The position numbers and the translations under genes were made by a program. The notes under the pieces were generated by a model. That model did not search any database, was not told the origin of the DNA, and saw only the letters and a program-made list of their open reading frames with translations. A stretch of 64,000 bases of DNA, from contig OZ025255.1 of assembly GCA_964019135.1 (NCBI GenBank), positions 8,556,001 to 8,620,000 of the forward strand, in the 5' to 3' direction. How positions within the stretch are numbered: the stretch's first letter is position 1; each line of letters starts with the position of its first letter. The stretch comes from Arenicola marina (lineage: Eukaryota; Annelida; Polychaeta; Arenicolidae). This document shows positions 1-10,119 of the stretch, one piece after another.

Positions 1-160
1 ACCCCTCCACCCATGGTAGGGGGTGGTGAGAGCGGCTCGGCCGTTATGCCGTTCGGCCATTCTGCATGGCATTCGTACAGCCGTCCTGTCAATAGTATAG
101 ACCATTTGCTGATGTTACTGGGTGAACCTGCAGTGGCAGTGCACTGGTGCAGGCTGCACC

Positions 161-515
161 ATAGGGTATGTAAGTGACATCACGGACAGCGCGCGCTCAC
201 CTCCAGCGAATTCGGTTTTGGGTACATGACGCTTCACCGCCCCATATACAAAGCATAGGGAGCTCTTTGTAATGGTGTGAAACGCAGAGAAAACCAGCGT
301 CTTGCGATTTAAAACTAGTACGAGTATGAAGGTACACCCCCAAACATTTATTCCATATGGTTTTCAAATCTAACATTGCATTCATATCTCAAACATCAGT
401 GAGTCTAGTTTGAGGCCCATAGTAAAGTATAGGGACCCGCTGACGCGTTGTACCCAGAACGGTTGTTTCTAGAGGTGAGCGCGCGCTGTCTGTGACGTCA
501 CTTACAGACCCTATT
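161..515. repeat. MITE-like imperfect inverted repeat
   Basis: The left arm at about 161-206 (core GTAAGTGACATCACGGACAG) is the reverse complement of about 470-515 (core CTGTCTGTGACGTCACTTAC) with few mismatches, and pairing continues more weakly inwards. The whole can fold into a long hairpin of about 355 bp. No transposase and no clear target duplication were seen, so a non-autonomous DNA element is the likeliest reading. Confidence 0.55.
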
Positions 516-576
516 GGCGCAAGTGCCCCCAGGCAGAAAGCCCTAGAAAGCGGGCTTGCCTGGGGGCACTTGCGCC
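516..576. repeat. Perfect 20-bp hairpin
   Basis: GGCGCAAGTGCCCCCAGGCA at 516-535 is the exact reverse complement of 557-576, with a 21-nt loop. A related piece, GCCTGGGGGCCCTTGCGCC, lies near 33071-33091, so this is part of a dispersed repeat family and not a one-off terminator. Confidence 0.6.
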
Positions 577-1694
577 GAACGGCCCAACCCCTTAGAATGG
601 GTGTAGCCTTGAATCCATGGCTATGGTTGAAGAATCATAGCCATGTAGCATTCTATAGTGAGAAATCAACTTCACATGACAAATTGAATTGTTTAACTCC
701 AGCTTTCATAATTAGTTTCAATAATGTAAAAGTACTTTTCTACATATAATTACTGATGTATGAACTCTTCCAAGGTTGTTGAACTCTTCAAAAGGAGCCA
801 TAATTGCCTACTGGCATTAAAATGGACAACAACATGCCACCATTTTTTTTACAGGAAGTTGATCACTGCACATGTGCAAGGTCATCACATGATAATATGA
901 ATAGGCATTGCCTAAGTTGCGAGCTCACCCAAATTAAAAAATAATAAAGGCCTAGCTCTTAAAGCTGCTGTATCAACTGCAGCAGCCAGCTGTCCTAATC
1001 TTATAGGTTTCTAGACAACTAGACCCAAAACCAACACGGGTATAGTTGGTTTGAGGTTGAGTTAGCTTGGGGTCGAGTTGGCTTGGGGTTGAGTAGGTGA
1101 TGGGTCCGGCGTGTCGTGGGTAAAGTTGACTAGATGCTGTCTTATATCTGCTGTATTAGCTGAAGTAGTTTATATTCTTAAAGCTGACTGTACTGAAATA
1201 TCTTATTTAAGTTATAGAAATGATGTTTTTATCTATTTCTTTTAATTAAAAATAAGATGGATGGCTTAGTTGTTTAACCGTAATATTTGGGCTTAAAGTC
1301 ATATATGCAGAGAAATACAAAAATAAGTAGTTGCTTGAGTCTATAATGAATCATATTAGATCTATTTTATGATAATTAATATCTTATTCATTTTTAATTT
1401 TCTGACCCTTTTTTCCTTTTGCTAAAATTATATATAGGTTGATGAGATATTTTTAAATCAAGTTTAAAGCTGGTCATGGATTTATAGCAATCTATACCTA
1501 TCTATGTACCAGGTATATGTTCATTACAAAGCTACACCCTTTCACAGAAAGTGCCCCAATATGGCCAAAAAAAATTGATGACAACATGTCCATAAATATT
1601 TATATTTATATTAGAAGGACTTTAGTAGATCTATATCAGTTCTATTAAAATTATTTTCGGAGGTAACTCCTTCATGAAAGACATATTTTCATTG
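577..1694. other. Gene-free AT-rich sequence
   Basis: I see no coding region, RNA gene or recognisable element here. Short GTTGGGTTTGGGGTTGAGTT-like direct repeats occur around 1040-1100. Confidence 0.5.
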
Positions 1695-2405
1695 CCTGTT
1701 GTGACCTATATCCATGAGAACAGATACTGAACAATTGCTAAATACACCATGAGTAAGCTTCTAAGCTTGAACACTCACACCATGTCAGAAGTATGTTTTA
1801 TCATCATCCTTCTTCTTCTACCATTCTAGCAATCTATAACATGTTTTATAGCATGCTTTACGCGGTTGTGACCTGTCCATGAGAACATATACTGAACCGT
1901 TGCTAAATACACCGCGAGTAAGTTTCTTAAAGTTGCATGTGGAGTTGTTTCCCGCCAAAACTAAGCCAAGTGAAATTTATATCAAAATTTGCAGAAAACT
2001 CGATTGTTTCACTCTATAAATTTAGAAACCTGATAAACATCGCCGTTTCGGCTGTGGTGTGGAAAACGTGTCTATAACCCGCGACACCACAGAACTCGGT
2101 CGCGGCACTGCTACTTATACCAAAGCATCGCGAAGCACACAAACTGATGACGTTTACCACTAAAATGAAAACTTGTGGTAAATTGATATCGCGGACAAGG
2201 CTAAGAGACACTATTTGGCAGTCTGGTATGAGTGGAGTATAGATAAAAGAAGTCTTGAATGATTCAAGGACTGATTCTTATATGTATTTTGACCTCATTA
2301 GTTTTGGCGGGAAAGAGCTCGACATGCAACTTTAAACACTCACCACATGTCAGAAGTACAATGTATGTTTTATCATCATCCGTCTTCTTCTATATCATCC
2401 TAGAT
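1695..2405. repeat. Tandem duplication (~170 bp), second copy interrupted
   Basis: A segment starting GTTGTGACCTATATCCATGA (about 1697) and running through the TCATCATCC/TCTTCTTCT block near 1800-1815 is repeated from about 1865. The second copy is split by the 401-bp element at 1931-2331 and resumes with AACACTCACCACATGTCAG at about 2336. The duplication therefore predates the insertion. Confidence 0.65.
1931..2331. mobile_element. TTAA-flanked MITE (Kolobok/PiggyBac-like)
   Basis: The element is 401 bp. Its ends are about 34-bp inverted repeats starting AGTTGCATGT(G/C)GAG and containing TTTCCCGCCAAAACT, and it is flanked on both sides by TTAA (1927-1930 and 2332-2335). TTAA target sites are typical of the Kolobok and PiggyBac superfamilies. 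No transposase is present, so it is non-autonomous. Internal sequence recurs at about 13367-13545 and around 27355-28200, which shows it belongs to a dispersed family. Confidence 0.7.
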
Positions 2406-2792
2406 CTATACAATTTGCTACAAATGTAATACTGGTATCTCTGACAAAAAATGTTTTTAGAAAGTAAAGATAAAAAAAGATAAGTAAACTGGGCATATGT
2501 TACCAAATTTCCAGTGTTTAAGTCACACCCACTGATTTTGAGAAATAATTAGACTTGAGCCATAGATAAGTCGCACCAGTGTATAAGTAAAATGAAGTAA
2601 ACTGACCATATGTTAGTTGCCTATTTACCGGTAGACACTTTTACATGCTAAACCCTGTTTATTATGTATACTTGGTATCTCTATTTGAAAGTAATACTGC
2701 TTGAGTAGGAGTAGTCCAGACAGTTTTCTGATCCTCAAAATGGTACACATTTGTGTTGCTAATCAATATGAGCCACTAAAACCGTTGTTTCA

Positions 2793-2955
2793 GTAATTGC
2801 CTTTTTTATTAAACGTTTAATTCAATAATTGTTGCTTTTTTCTATTAAACTTTAAATCCAATAATGGTTGCCTTTTTTATTAAACTTTTAATTCAATAAT
2901 TGTTGCCTTTTTTATTATACTTTTTATTGAATAATTGTTGCTTTTCTGATTAATA
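2793..2955. repeat. ~42-bp AT-rich tandem repeat (4 units)
   Basis: About four copies of a unit of the form ATTGTTGCCTTTTTTATTAAACTTTTAATTCAATA (shown here only by its first bases, ATTGTTGCCTTTTTTATTAA). The units are slightly diverged. Confidence 0.6.
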
Positions 2956-3479
2956 TTTTAATTATTTGTCAGCAAGGGGATGTTGACAATACAAAGTGCA
3001 ACCATTTTTGTGTGAATATACTCAAAGCTTGACATTTTAAGAGGGGCTGTTTAGTTTCGGGAAAAGGGATTTCATTCAGTATTTGTTAAACTGTTGATAT
3101 CCTAGCTATTTTTGTCATAAAATAGCCAGTGATATGTTTAATTTTCATGCCCAAATAGACTGGATATGAAAATATTTGTATGTCCTATATTGTTTTGTGA
3201 TGGTAATCTAGATCTATATTTGTCTGGCAGGGAAACCAGTTTTTGACATTTGACATTGAAATTATTGTATTGGGACAATTTTAAACTTAAAATGTTGCTT
3301 TAAGAGGAATAAAATATATACATTCTGCATTTGATTAAAAATCGTAATAATGGCATTAATTTAAATAAGTTCTATAGATTAAAATCATTTGAAAATTAAC
3401 AAAAATATCACTGAAAAACAGCTATTTTCTCAAATCATTTAAATTCGATATGGTTGTGAATAAATATGAATTATCCTGG

Positions 3480-3990
3480 GGTGTCAAAAGTAGGCAAAAT
3501 GTGTCAACAATAGGAAATAGTAAGCCATGTGAACAATATATAATAAAATATTCTTAAAATATTTACAGTTTTGGTTTAAAATCCTGTTAAATTTTTCTCT
3601 TCAAATTCTATATTTCAGGGGTGGAGGCATTTGAAATATAGGTTTGGAATCTAGAAGCCAGAATTAAATTGTTATATTTAAAAAGGCAAAAACTGCAGCT
3701 GAAATTTTGATGTCCTAGAGATATGTGTCAGAATTAGGCAAAAAGTGTCAAATGTTAGGAAATAGTATAGATCTATGAACAATATATACCGGTAATAAAA
3801 TATTTACAGTTTTTGTTTAAAATCCTATTTAATTTGTCTCAAATAAACCCTTCAAATTAGAGCTACCGGTATATATATTTCATGGGTGGAGGCATGTAAA
3901 ATATAGGTTTGGAATCATAGTAGAGACCAGAATTAAATTGTTATATTTAAAAAGGCAAAAACTGCAGCTGAAATTTGATGTCATATGGAA
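3480..3990. repeat. Diverged tandem duplication (~245 bp)
   Basis: The block beginning GTGTCAAAAGTAGGCAAAAT (about 3481) is repeated from about 3725 (GTGTCAGAATTAGGC). Both copies carry GGGTGGAGGCAT and end in AAAAAGGCAAAAACTGCAGC. No coding sequence is seen. Confidence 0.65.
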
Positions 3991-4158
3991 AATTTAGTGT
4001 TTACCCTACCTACTTTTTAGTTTTACAGTGACAGACAGTGGTTTAAAGCCAAAGGCCCCAATTGGCCCAAAATAACTCAGTCTAAAGTAAAACCTGCATT
4101 CCAAATAGCAATAGGTCTACTTCTGTCAGGGTCACTGACACTGGTGTTGACCACAGCT

Positions 4159-4258
4159 TAGCCTGAAAGTTCAGACGTTACAGTCCTGACACTTGTTCTT
4201 GTGACTGTACCGTCACAAGAACAAGTGTCAGGACTGTAACGTCTGAACTTTCAGGCTA
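4159..4258. mobile_element. Foldback MITE, perfect 47-bp stem
   Basis: 4159-4205 and 4212-4258 are exact reverse complements (47 nt each) around a 6-nt loop. The ends are TAGCCTGAAAG and CTTTCAGGCTA. It is flanked by a perfect 9-bp direct repeat ACCACAGCT (4150-4158 and 4259-4267), a target-site duplication. The exact arms and duplication suggest a young insertion. An 8-9 bp duplication fits hAT or Mutator-like mobilisation; the family is not determined. Confidence 0.8.
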
Positions 4259-4337
4259 ACCACAGCTTTGTTCTTTCAACCAGTCCAGATTGATTTCATT
4301 CCTGTCTCCCTGACCATATTCATATGATATCTATGGA

Positions 4338-4444
4338 TAGCCTGAATGTTCAGACGTTACAGTTTGACAGTCTGATGCTTACTCAGTTACTGTTACAGTC
4401 ACAAGAACAAGTGTCAAGACTGTACCGTCTGAACATTCAGGCTA
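4338..4444. mobile_element. Second foldback MITE of the same family
   Basis: It has the same TAGCCTGAA ends and the internal TCAGACGTTACAG as the element at 4159-4258, but its arms are more diverged. It is flanked by ATCTATGG (4329-4336 and 4445-4452), an 8-bp target duplication. It lies 80 bp from the first copy and looks older. Confidence 0.75.
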
Positions 4445-4453
4445 ATCTATGGC

Positions 4454-5150
4454 TAAAACAGGTAAACATGCAGACTTTATCTGACTTGTTTTAGCTAGGA
4501 CTAAAACTTTAGTCCAAAGCTGTCAAGATGGTTTTATATCAAAATACCAACCTTCAATCTCAACAAAACGTACTGACAAGTAGACGTCAACAAATCAACG
4601 ACTTTAAGTCAGCCTGTCACTGTCTTAGACTTAGTGTCAGGGTTTACAGTTTGACAGACGCGAAGACGACACTCGACTTGGTCACTTGCCTGACTTAAAA
4701 AATTGACAACCAGGGGCTGAAATATTCATTAAAACTGCCATAGCAATCGGTTAAAATAAACAGATGACTTTAAAAAATAATACACACCTTGTCTAAATTT
4801 CTTATGACTTAGATCTATGCCAAACAGCAAAAAAAGAGTTGAGATTCGAACGCTTTTGCCAGATTCGCATTTTCCGGATGTTAGCATCAGACGGCGTTCC
4901 GCCAGTAGCCGGGAGAAATTGTGAATAAAAATGTAATCAATGTTTTATAGTTTTCATAATCATTATTCTACCTTATTCGGACAAATAAAGCAATAAAATA
5001 ATCATTGTAGGCGTATATTCTGTTATATATTCTGGAACTTTGTGAAATGGCTCCTATTATCGCCCCGCCTCGCCGCCATGACGCGCGGTTGACGTTTTTT
5101 AATCGTATAGTATGGCAATGTATGGCAAGCCAAACATATATATTTTTTTA
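4454..5150. other. Gene-free stretch
   Basis: No coding region or recognisable element. Scattered GTCAG/CTGAC words resemble the neighbouring foldback elements but form no clear unit. Confidence 0.4.
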
Positions 5151-5205
5151 TTTTTTTTATTCTTCTTCTTTCTTCTTCTTCTTCTTTCTTTTTTTCTTGT
5201 ATACG
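5150..5205. repeat. (CTT)n-type microsatellite
   Basis: Pyrimidine-rich run of TTC/TTT units. Confidence 0.7.
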
Positions 5206-5523
5206 TTACCATAATAGCTCGCTAGAGCTCGCTATTATAAGCCATGCTAATTGGTTCATTGTTCAGGGACCCAGTCATTGGGTCAGTGAAAACACATGTT
5301 TTCAGATGAATTTCTGGTGACAGACTGGATTATTTTTGCCTTTTAAGAAAGGTTACTTATCTGATTAGTCATTACTTGTCAGGAAGTATTAAGAAAAGGA
5401 TTAAGGTTTGTTTCTGTTATCAAACTTTTCCCACATCAAAGGAGAATCAGAGCTACACTTGCTCAAAATCAAACAACCCTGAAATGGGGTTGTTCCAGAC
5501 CAGATTTTTACTATGGAATGCGA

Positions 5524-5553
5524 CTAGGCTGTGTTTCAGCCTACACAGCCTAG
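5524..5553. repeat. Small perfect hairpin
   Basis: CTAGGCTGTGT at 5524-5534 pairs exactly with ACACAGCCTAG at 5543-5553 around an 8-nt loop. It is probably the centre of a decayed foldback element. Confidence 0.5.
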
Positions 5554-6300
5554 GGTTCTGGGCTAGAATGGGTGTGAGCCTCCCCTGCCTCCACCCCTGG
5601 CTGCCCCGCCATTGACTCGCTGCTAGCTTCACGCACCCCCCCGCCCGACCCCCTACCCAATACTAGTCATAGAATGCCACGCCTCCTACCCTAACCCATA
5701 CAGCTATTCTGGTAGTATGGCCATCCTGGTCATACGCCTCAGCAAGTTATATGGCTCTCTTCTGTATATTTTTTTGTTTCTGAAGTCTAAAGGGATTGGT
5801 GACCCAACTCCCAAGTGAGCCTGATATTGATAATGTCAAAAATGTGTCTTATGTGTAATTTGTAAACCTTGTCAGGCTTGTGGTATTTGGCCAGGTCTTT
5901 GGTCAATCTGCATTTCTTTATCAAGACAATGCATGGCATGATCACTCAAATCTATTAATCACTTGTAATAAGCTGGCAACAGCATATGACAGCTTTAAAA
6001 TAAAGATCTAGTATTTTGAGTTTTGTGGACGGGTAACCTGAAAACAAGATGTTACTGTCATGAGCAATGAGGCAACGTAGTAACCTGAATTCATCGCACT
6101 TGGATGCTGTTTAAGAAACTTATTTTTCCATCTTGACTAAAACACTCACTTGTCAGACATATTTTGAAATAATAGATTTCTTCCTTGCATATAAATTAAA
6201 GTGTGGGGAGATAAGATTTGCACCTATTTAGGCAAGGTGACTGCATAAATCGATATTTTTACTGCCGAATGAACAATTTCACTACTAGCTCGATCAGCCA

Positions 6301-6448
6301 TGGTGTCTCATTGTCAACTTAATGCCTCCAAGGTGGCTTCATCAATGTGGAACCAGCCCAGTATTGTTTCTGACAGACAGGCTGATTCCAAGCCTGCATA
6401 TTTATGGTGGCACCACCCTGGAGGCATAAGTTGATGATGAGACACTAT
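6301..6448. repeat. Foldback/MITE-like inverted repeat
   Basis: TGGTGTCTCATTGTCAACTT at 6301 and the reverse complement of the sequence ending at 6448 (TAGTGTCTCATCATCAACTT) form arms of roughly 60 bp. They contain GCCTCCA and GGTGG blocks, with mismatches. No target duplication was resolved. Confidence 0.55.
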
Positions 6449-6459
6449 GAAAGAGAAAT

Positions 6460-7330
6460 TTCAGATGGTAGAGTCTTGACACTTTTTTTTATCAGCTTAT
6501 GACCAGATGACTGTACAGTGTCAATACTATCATCTGTGGTAGATTTCACGAATGCATTCTAGCCGAAAACAGGGCTTAGTAGTCAGCATATCTCTAATCT
6601 AAATTTGGACCCGTTTCTGGATAGGTGATCCTGCTGTTTCCTTCTCTCTATATTATAATCAATATCACCTACACAAGAGAGATTAGATTGATCATGTGTT
6701 TTTTGTAGATTTAAAACCAAAGTTGATAGTTTTAGATTTGGAGCAAATAAGCTAGATTAACACCCTCAGCCTGACCCAGAAACTGTGGCACACAAAGTTT
6801 ATAGCTTTGCTACAAAGATTCTAGACTTGTACCATACTCAAGGCTTCTCCCAGATCCCCACCCTGTTGCAGGGACTACAACACTTAACAGTGTGTTAAAG
6901 ACTTGCAACACAGAGCTTTGCTTGTGCTGCCATGAAATAGACATATTCATTTCTTTCCTTTGATACTTATTTGGCTTAGCTGGCAATCATTTTTAAAGGA
7001 AGATATACGGTACATTTCAATGATGAAGGCATGCAACATTACTTTGCAAATGTTTATGGGGCAGCACAGTACGCTATGTTAGCTTGTTATATCAGCGAAT
7101 AAGCAGTCAGGCCAAGCATACTACCTATCATCAGTAGGCAAAAGTTAAACTACTGGTATGTCACTGTATCTCCAGTAATGGTAAATAGAGGTGGTTTCAC
7201 ACCATGCCCCATAGCATATGATAAGTATTGCATAAGATGTCTGATATTTTTATATCTATTTAACTACCCTTTCCACATATACCTAGCTCCTGCAGTCTAT
7301 ACTAGGGGTTGCAACATTATATACTCACAT
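6460..7330. other. Gene-free stretch
   Basis: Nothing recognisable. There are no long open frames and no convincing repeat structure. Confidence 0.4.
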
Positions 7331-7339
7331 TATATAATA

Positions 7340-8260
7340 AACAGCCTATGTTTGATACATGTTCGTGCAGCCTGTGAGAGGGCTTGTTGCGTTATATGCC
7401 TATAAATTGATATTTGGATATACAGTCTTATTTGGCATTGTTCCTGCAGGCTGTGTGAGAGCTTGTAGCATTACCGGTATAACATATTGCTTTTTGGGTT
7501 ATACAATCTTATTTGACATACATGTTCCTGTAGCCTGTGAGAGGCCTTGTAGTGTTATTTGCCCCCATATTGATATTTGGCTATACAGCCTTATTTGACA
7601 TTGTTCCTGCAGCCTGTGTGAGGGCTTGTAGCGTTATAAGTCTTATATATCGTTTTGGGGCTATATTGCCTAATTGACATATATGTTCCTGCTGTGAGGG
7701 CTTGTAGTGTTATATGTCTTCATGCACGCCAACCCTACCGCTTTACGCGGTAGACTACCGCTTTTTGAAGACTTCTACCGCCTACCGCTTTTAACATTAT
7801 TCCTACCGCATTGCAAAATCATATTCTATCGCAGTCAAATTACTCCCCAGAATGCAGGAGAAGGCACAAATTAGCACCATTTTTGAAAATTTTCGTAGGG
7901 GGGCATGCCCCCAGACCCCCCTAGCGTCGCACGCAGATCTACCGGTTTTCATTCAAAATAGGTTGGCATGTATGTGTCTTATATATCATTTTGGTGCTAT
8001 ATTGCCTAAGAGACATATGTTCCTGCAGCCTGTGTGAGGGCTTGTACAGTTTTATGTCTTATATTTCGTTTTTGGGCTATATTGCCTAATTGACTTATAT
8101 GTTCCTGTGGCCTGTGTGAGGGCTTGTAGTGTTATGTCTTATGTATCGTTTTTGGGCTATATTGCCTAATTTGACATCTATGTTCCTGCAGCCTTTGTAA
8201 GGGCTTGCAGCGTTATATGTCCATATTTTGATGTTTGGCTATACAGCCTTATATGACTTG
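7340..8260. repeat. ~82-bp minisatellite
   Basis: About nine diverged units of roughly 82 bp, each with GTTCCTGCAGCCTGTG, AGGGCTTGTAG(C/T)GTTAT and GGCTATA(T/C)(T/A)GCC blocks. The array is interrupted at 7721-7974 by an unrelated insert. Open frames here are by-products of the repeat. Confidence 0.75.
7721..7974. mobile_element. MITE-like insert in the 82-bp array
   Basis: The 254-bp insert has ends CATGCACGCCAACC and GGTTGGCATGTATG (inverted repeat around GCCAACC). The array reads TGTCTT on both sides, a possible 6-bp target duplication. Inside lie TACCGC repeats and a GGGGGGCATGCCCCC palindrome. No coding sequence. Confidence 0.55.
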
Positions 8261-8335
8261 TATGTTCCTGCCATCACATTTTCCACCAATGAGATCCAGC
8301 ATGCTCTCTGGCTTATCTTTTCAGCTTATTTCATT

Positions 8336-9376
8336 ATGCCCAAAGCAAAAGAAAAGTCGTCACGGCCCAGTCGGGCCTGCAAGATGCCAGCCAGGCTCGT
8401 CGATTCAGATGAACGTCCAAAAAACAGCGCAGAGGCCAAGGCGACCTCTCATCCTAATGATGAGGCACTCGTCGATCGTATAACTGCCGGCGTCTTGGCA
8501 AAACTGGACAAGGTCTGGAGCCAAAAGGAGCCAAGAACAGCTCCAATTCCATCTACCATTACAGCAAACCCTGCTGCTGCACCAGAAAGCGGCAAGAGAG
8601 CGCTGGCCGGGACACTTGATACACTGCCAGCAGGTGAGGCTATTGCCAAACCGACAGCTAATCTACCACTTTGTGTCGCAATGCCCCTGGGAGCAACAAC
8701 CCTGCCAAGCATAAAGGCAAGGATATGGGCGGGGGAGTACGTTGAACTGTCCACGCTGCTTGGGAATTCAACACAGGATCTGGAACTGGAAATAACAATT
8801 CACGAGGAGGATGGTCTTTCATCTTTGGCCATGACCCCATCTTCACGCTCCTTCAATTTTACCAACCTAGACCAATGGCTTTCTGCGTTCCTGACATACG
8901 CGGCGATCGCAACTGAGAAAAACCCCACCGATGGTCCCCACCTTTTCAAGTATATAGCAACCATCCGGGAGATCGAATCAAAAGGGGGGAATTGGAGACT
9001 CTACGATGAGGGTTACCGGCGCCAAAAAGCAATCTTCCATTGGGGTTGGAACCAAATCAACTGGGAGCTTTATTTACAAGCTCTTTCCTCCCCTACTCCT
9101 GCCTACCTGGAGAGAAGGACCAAAAGGCGTCCAATAAAACCGTCCTTTCGGACCCCTAAAGGTTTCTGTTGGTCCTACAGCAGAACCGGCGTCTGTTCCA
9201 ATTTCACATGCAATTACAAGCACGTTTGTCACAAATGTGACCAACAGCACGGCGCCTACCTATGCGGGGCTGGCCATAATCAAACCACGGGCAGAACCCA
9301 AACCGGCGCAATGCCCCGAACGTCTAGCCAGTGGCAGGTGAAGTTTGAGCCTGATGACGATGATACATTCACATGA
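8336..9376 (+). mobile_element. Fossil DIRS-like retroelement, Gag region
   Basis: The start at 8336 (MPKAKEKSS) is preferred over an upstream ATG that lies in the satellite. The protein has a basic, low-complexity N-terminus and a central region typical of Gag-like proteins of tyrosine-recombinase (DIRS-type) retrotransposons. Near the C-terminus are a CCCH-type motif (CWSYSRTGVCSNFTCNYKH, C-x8-C-x4-C-x3-H) followed at once by a zinc-knuckle-like C-x2-C-x3-H-x4-C (CHKCDQQHGAYLC). I do not see the reverse transcriptase, RNase H or recombinase parts nearby, so it is an incomplete relic. Family assignment rests on motif pattern alone; another Gag-bearing family is possible. Confidence 0.6.
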
Positions 9377-9679
9377 AGAAAAATCCTACAAGACGCGTAC
9401 GTTTGTTATCATTAAAAACCATCAGCGCCTTATGCACCCCATGTCGGTCATTTGTAAACTCAGGAGAGCACAAGCGTTGCAGAAACAGTACAAATTATGT
9501 TTCCTGGTCATGCTCTACATCCCGAGGATTCGGACGGAATTCGCCATTATTAGAAGTATTAGAAGCAGCGACGATGGCCCGGATGCTGAGTGATGTTATC
9601 TGGTATCAACGCCAGAGGGTGCTCAGTAGCCTAACTGTCGCAGTCGTCAGGATCTACCAGGTGATTTCACTCAGTAGTC

Positions 9680-10070
9680 TACAGTCTTCGCGCCTCACCG
9701 AGTCCAGTGTCGTCGAGGCACAACCGCATCAGATTGAGACTGCACAACCGTGTAACGTCACGGTCAGCTGTGATCGACAACAAAAAATGAACCATTGTGA
9801 CACCATTTGATTTGATCGTGTCATATGGACAATGTGTCAATGATAATTTAATTGGATTTAAAGATTGATTTGTATTCAAGATTCTAATTAGCATATCAAT
9901 GTGTACGATTTAATATAGCAATTATATTATTATAAAACGGAGTATATGTTTTGATCATTGTGAATTATAGTTTGTAAGTTAGGTTTTTATCCCATGTAAA
10001 AGGGGCATGTGACTTGCAATAAAACTATCTTTATGTGTGACCCATGCAGTCTGGTTGTATTGGTTCAGTT
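9680..10070 (+). repeat. LTR-like block, copy 1 (fossil)
   Basis: It shares order and motifs with blocks at 12715-13300 and 40015-40535: GAGGCACA(A/G)CC, TCTAATTAGCATATCAA, GATCATTGTGA, and TGACTTGCAATAAA close to the end. The late AATAAA suggests the 3' part of an LTR or a retroelement 3' end. The copies are well diverged, so old. Confidence 0.5.
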
Positions 10071-10119
10071 ATGGTTGGGTACTAATATGTTTTTACAGAA
10101 GCAAATAGGAAAGTTTTCT

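Noticed and set aside
9373-9810. 145-codon plus-strand frame after the DIRS-like Gag
   Set aside because: No recognisable domain, and its second half is the LTR-like block shared with non-coding copies at 12.7 and 40 kb.
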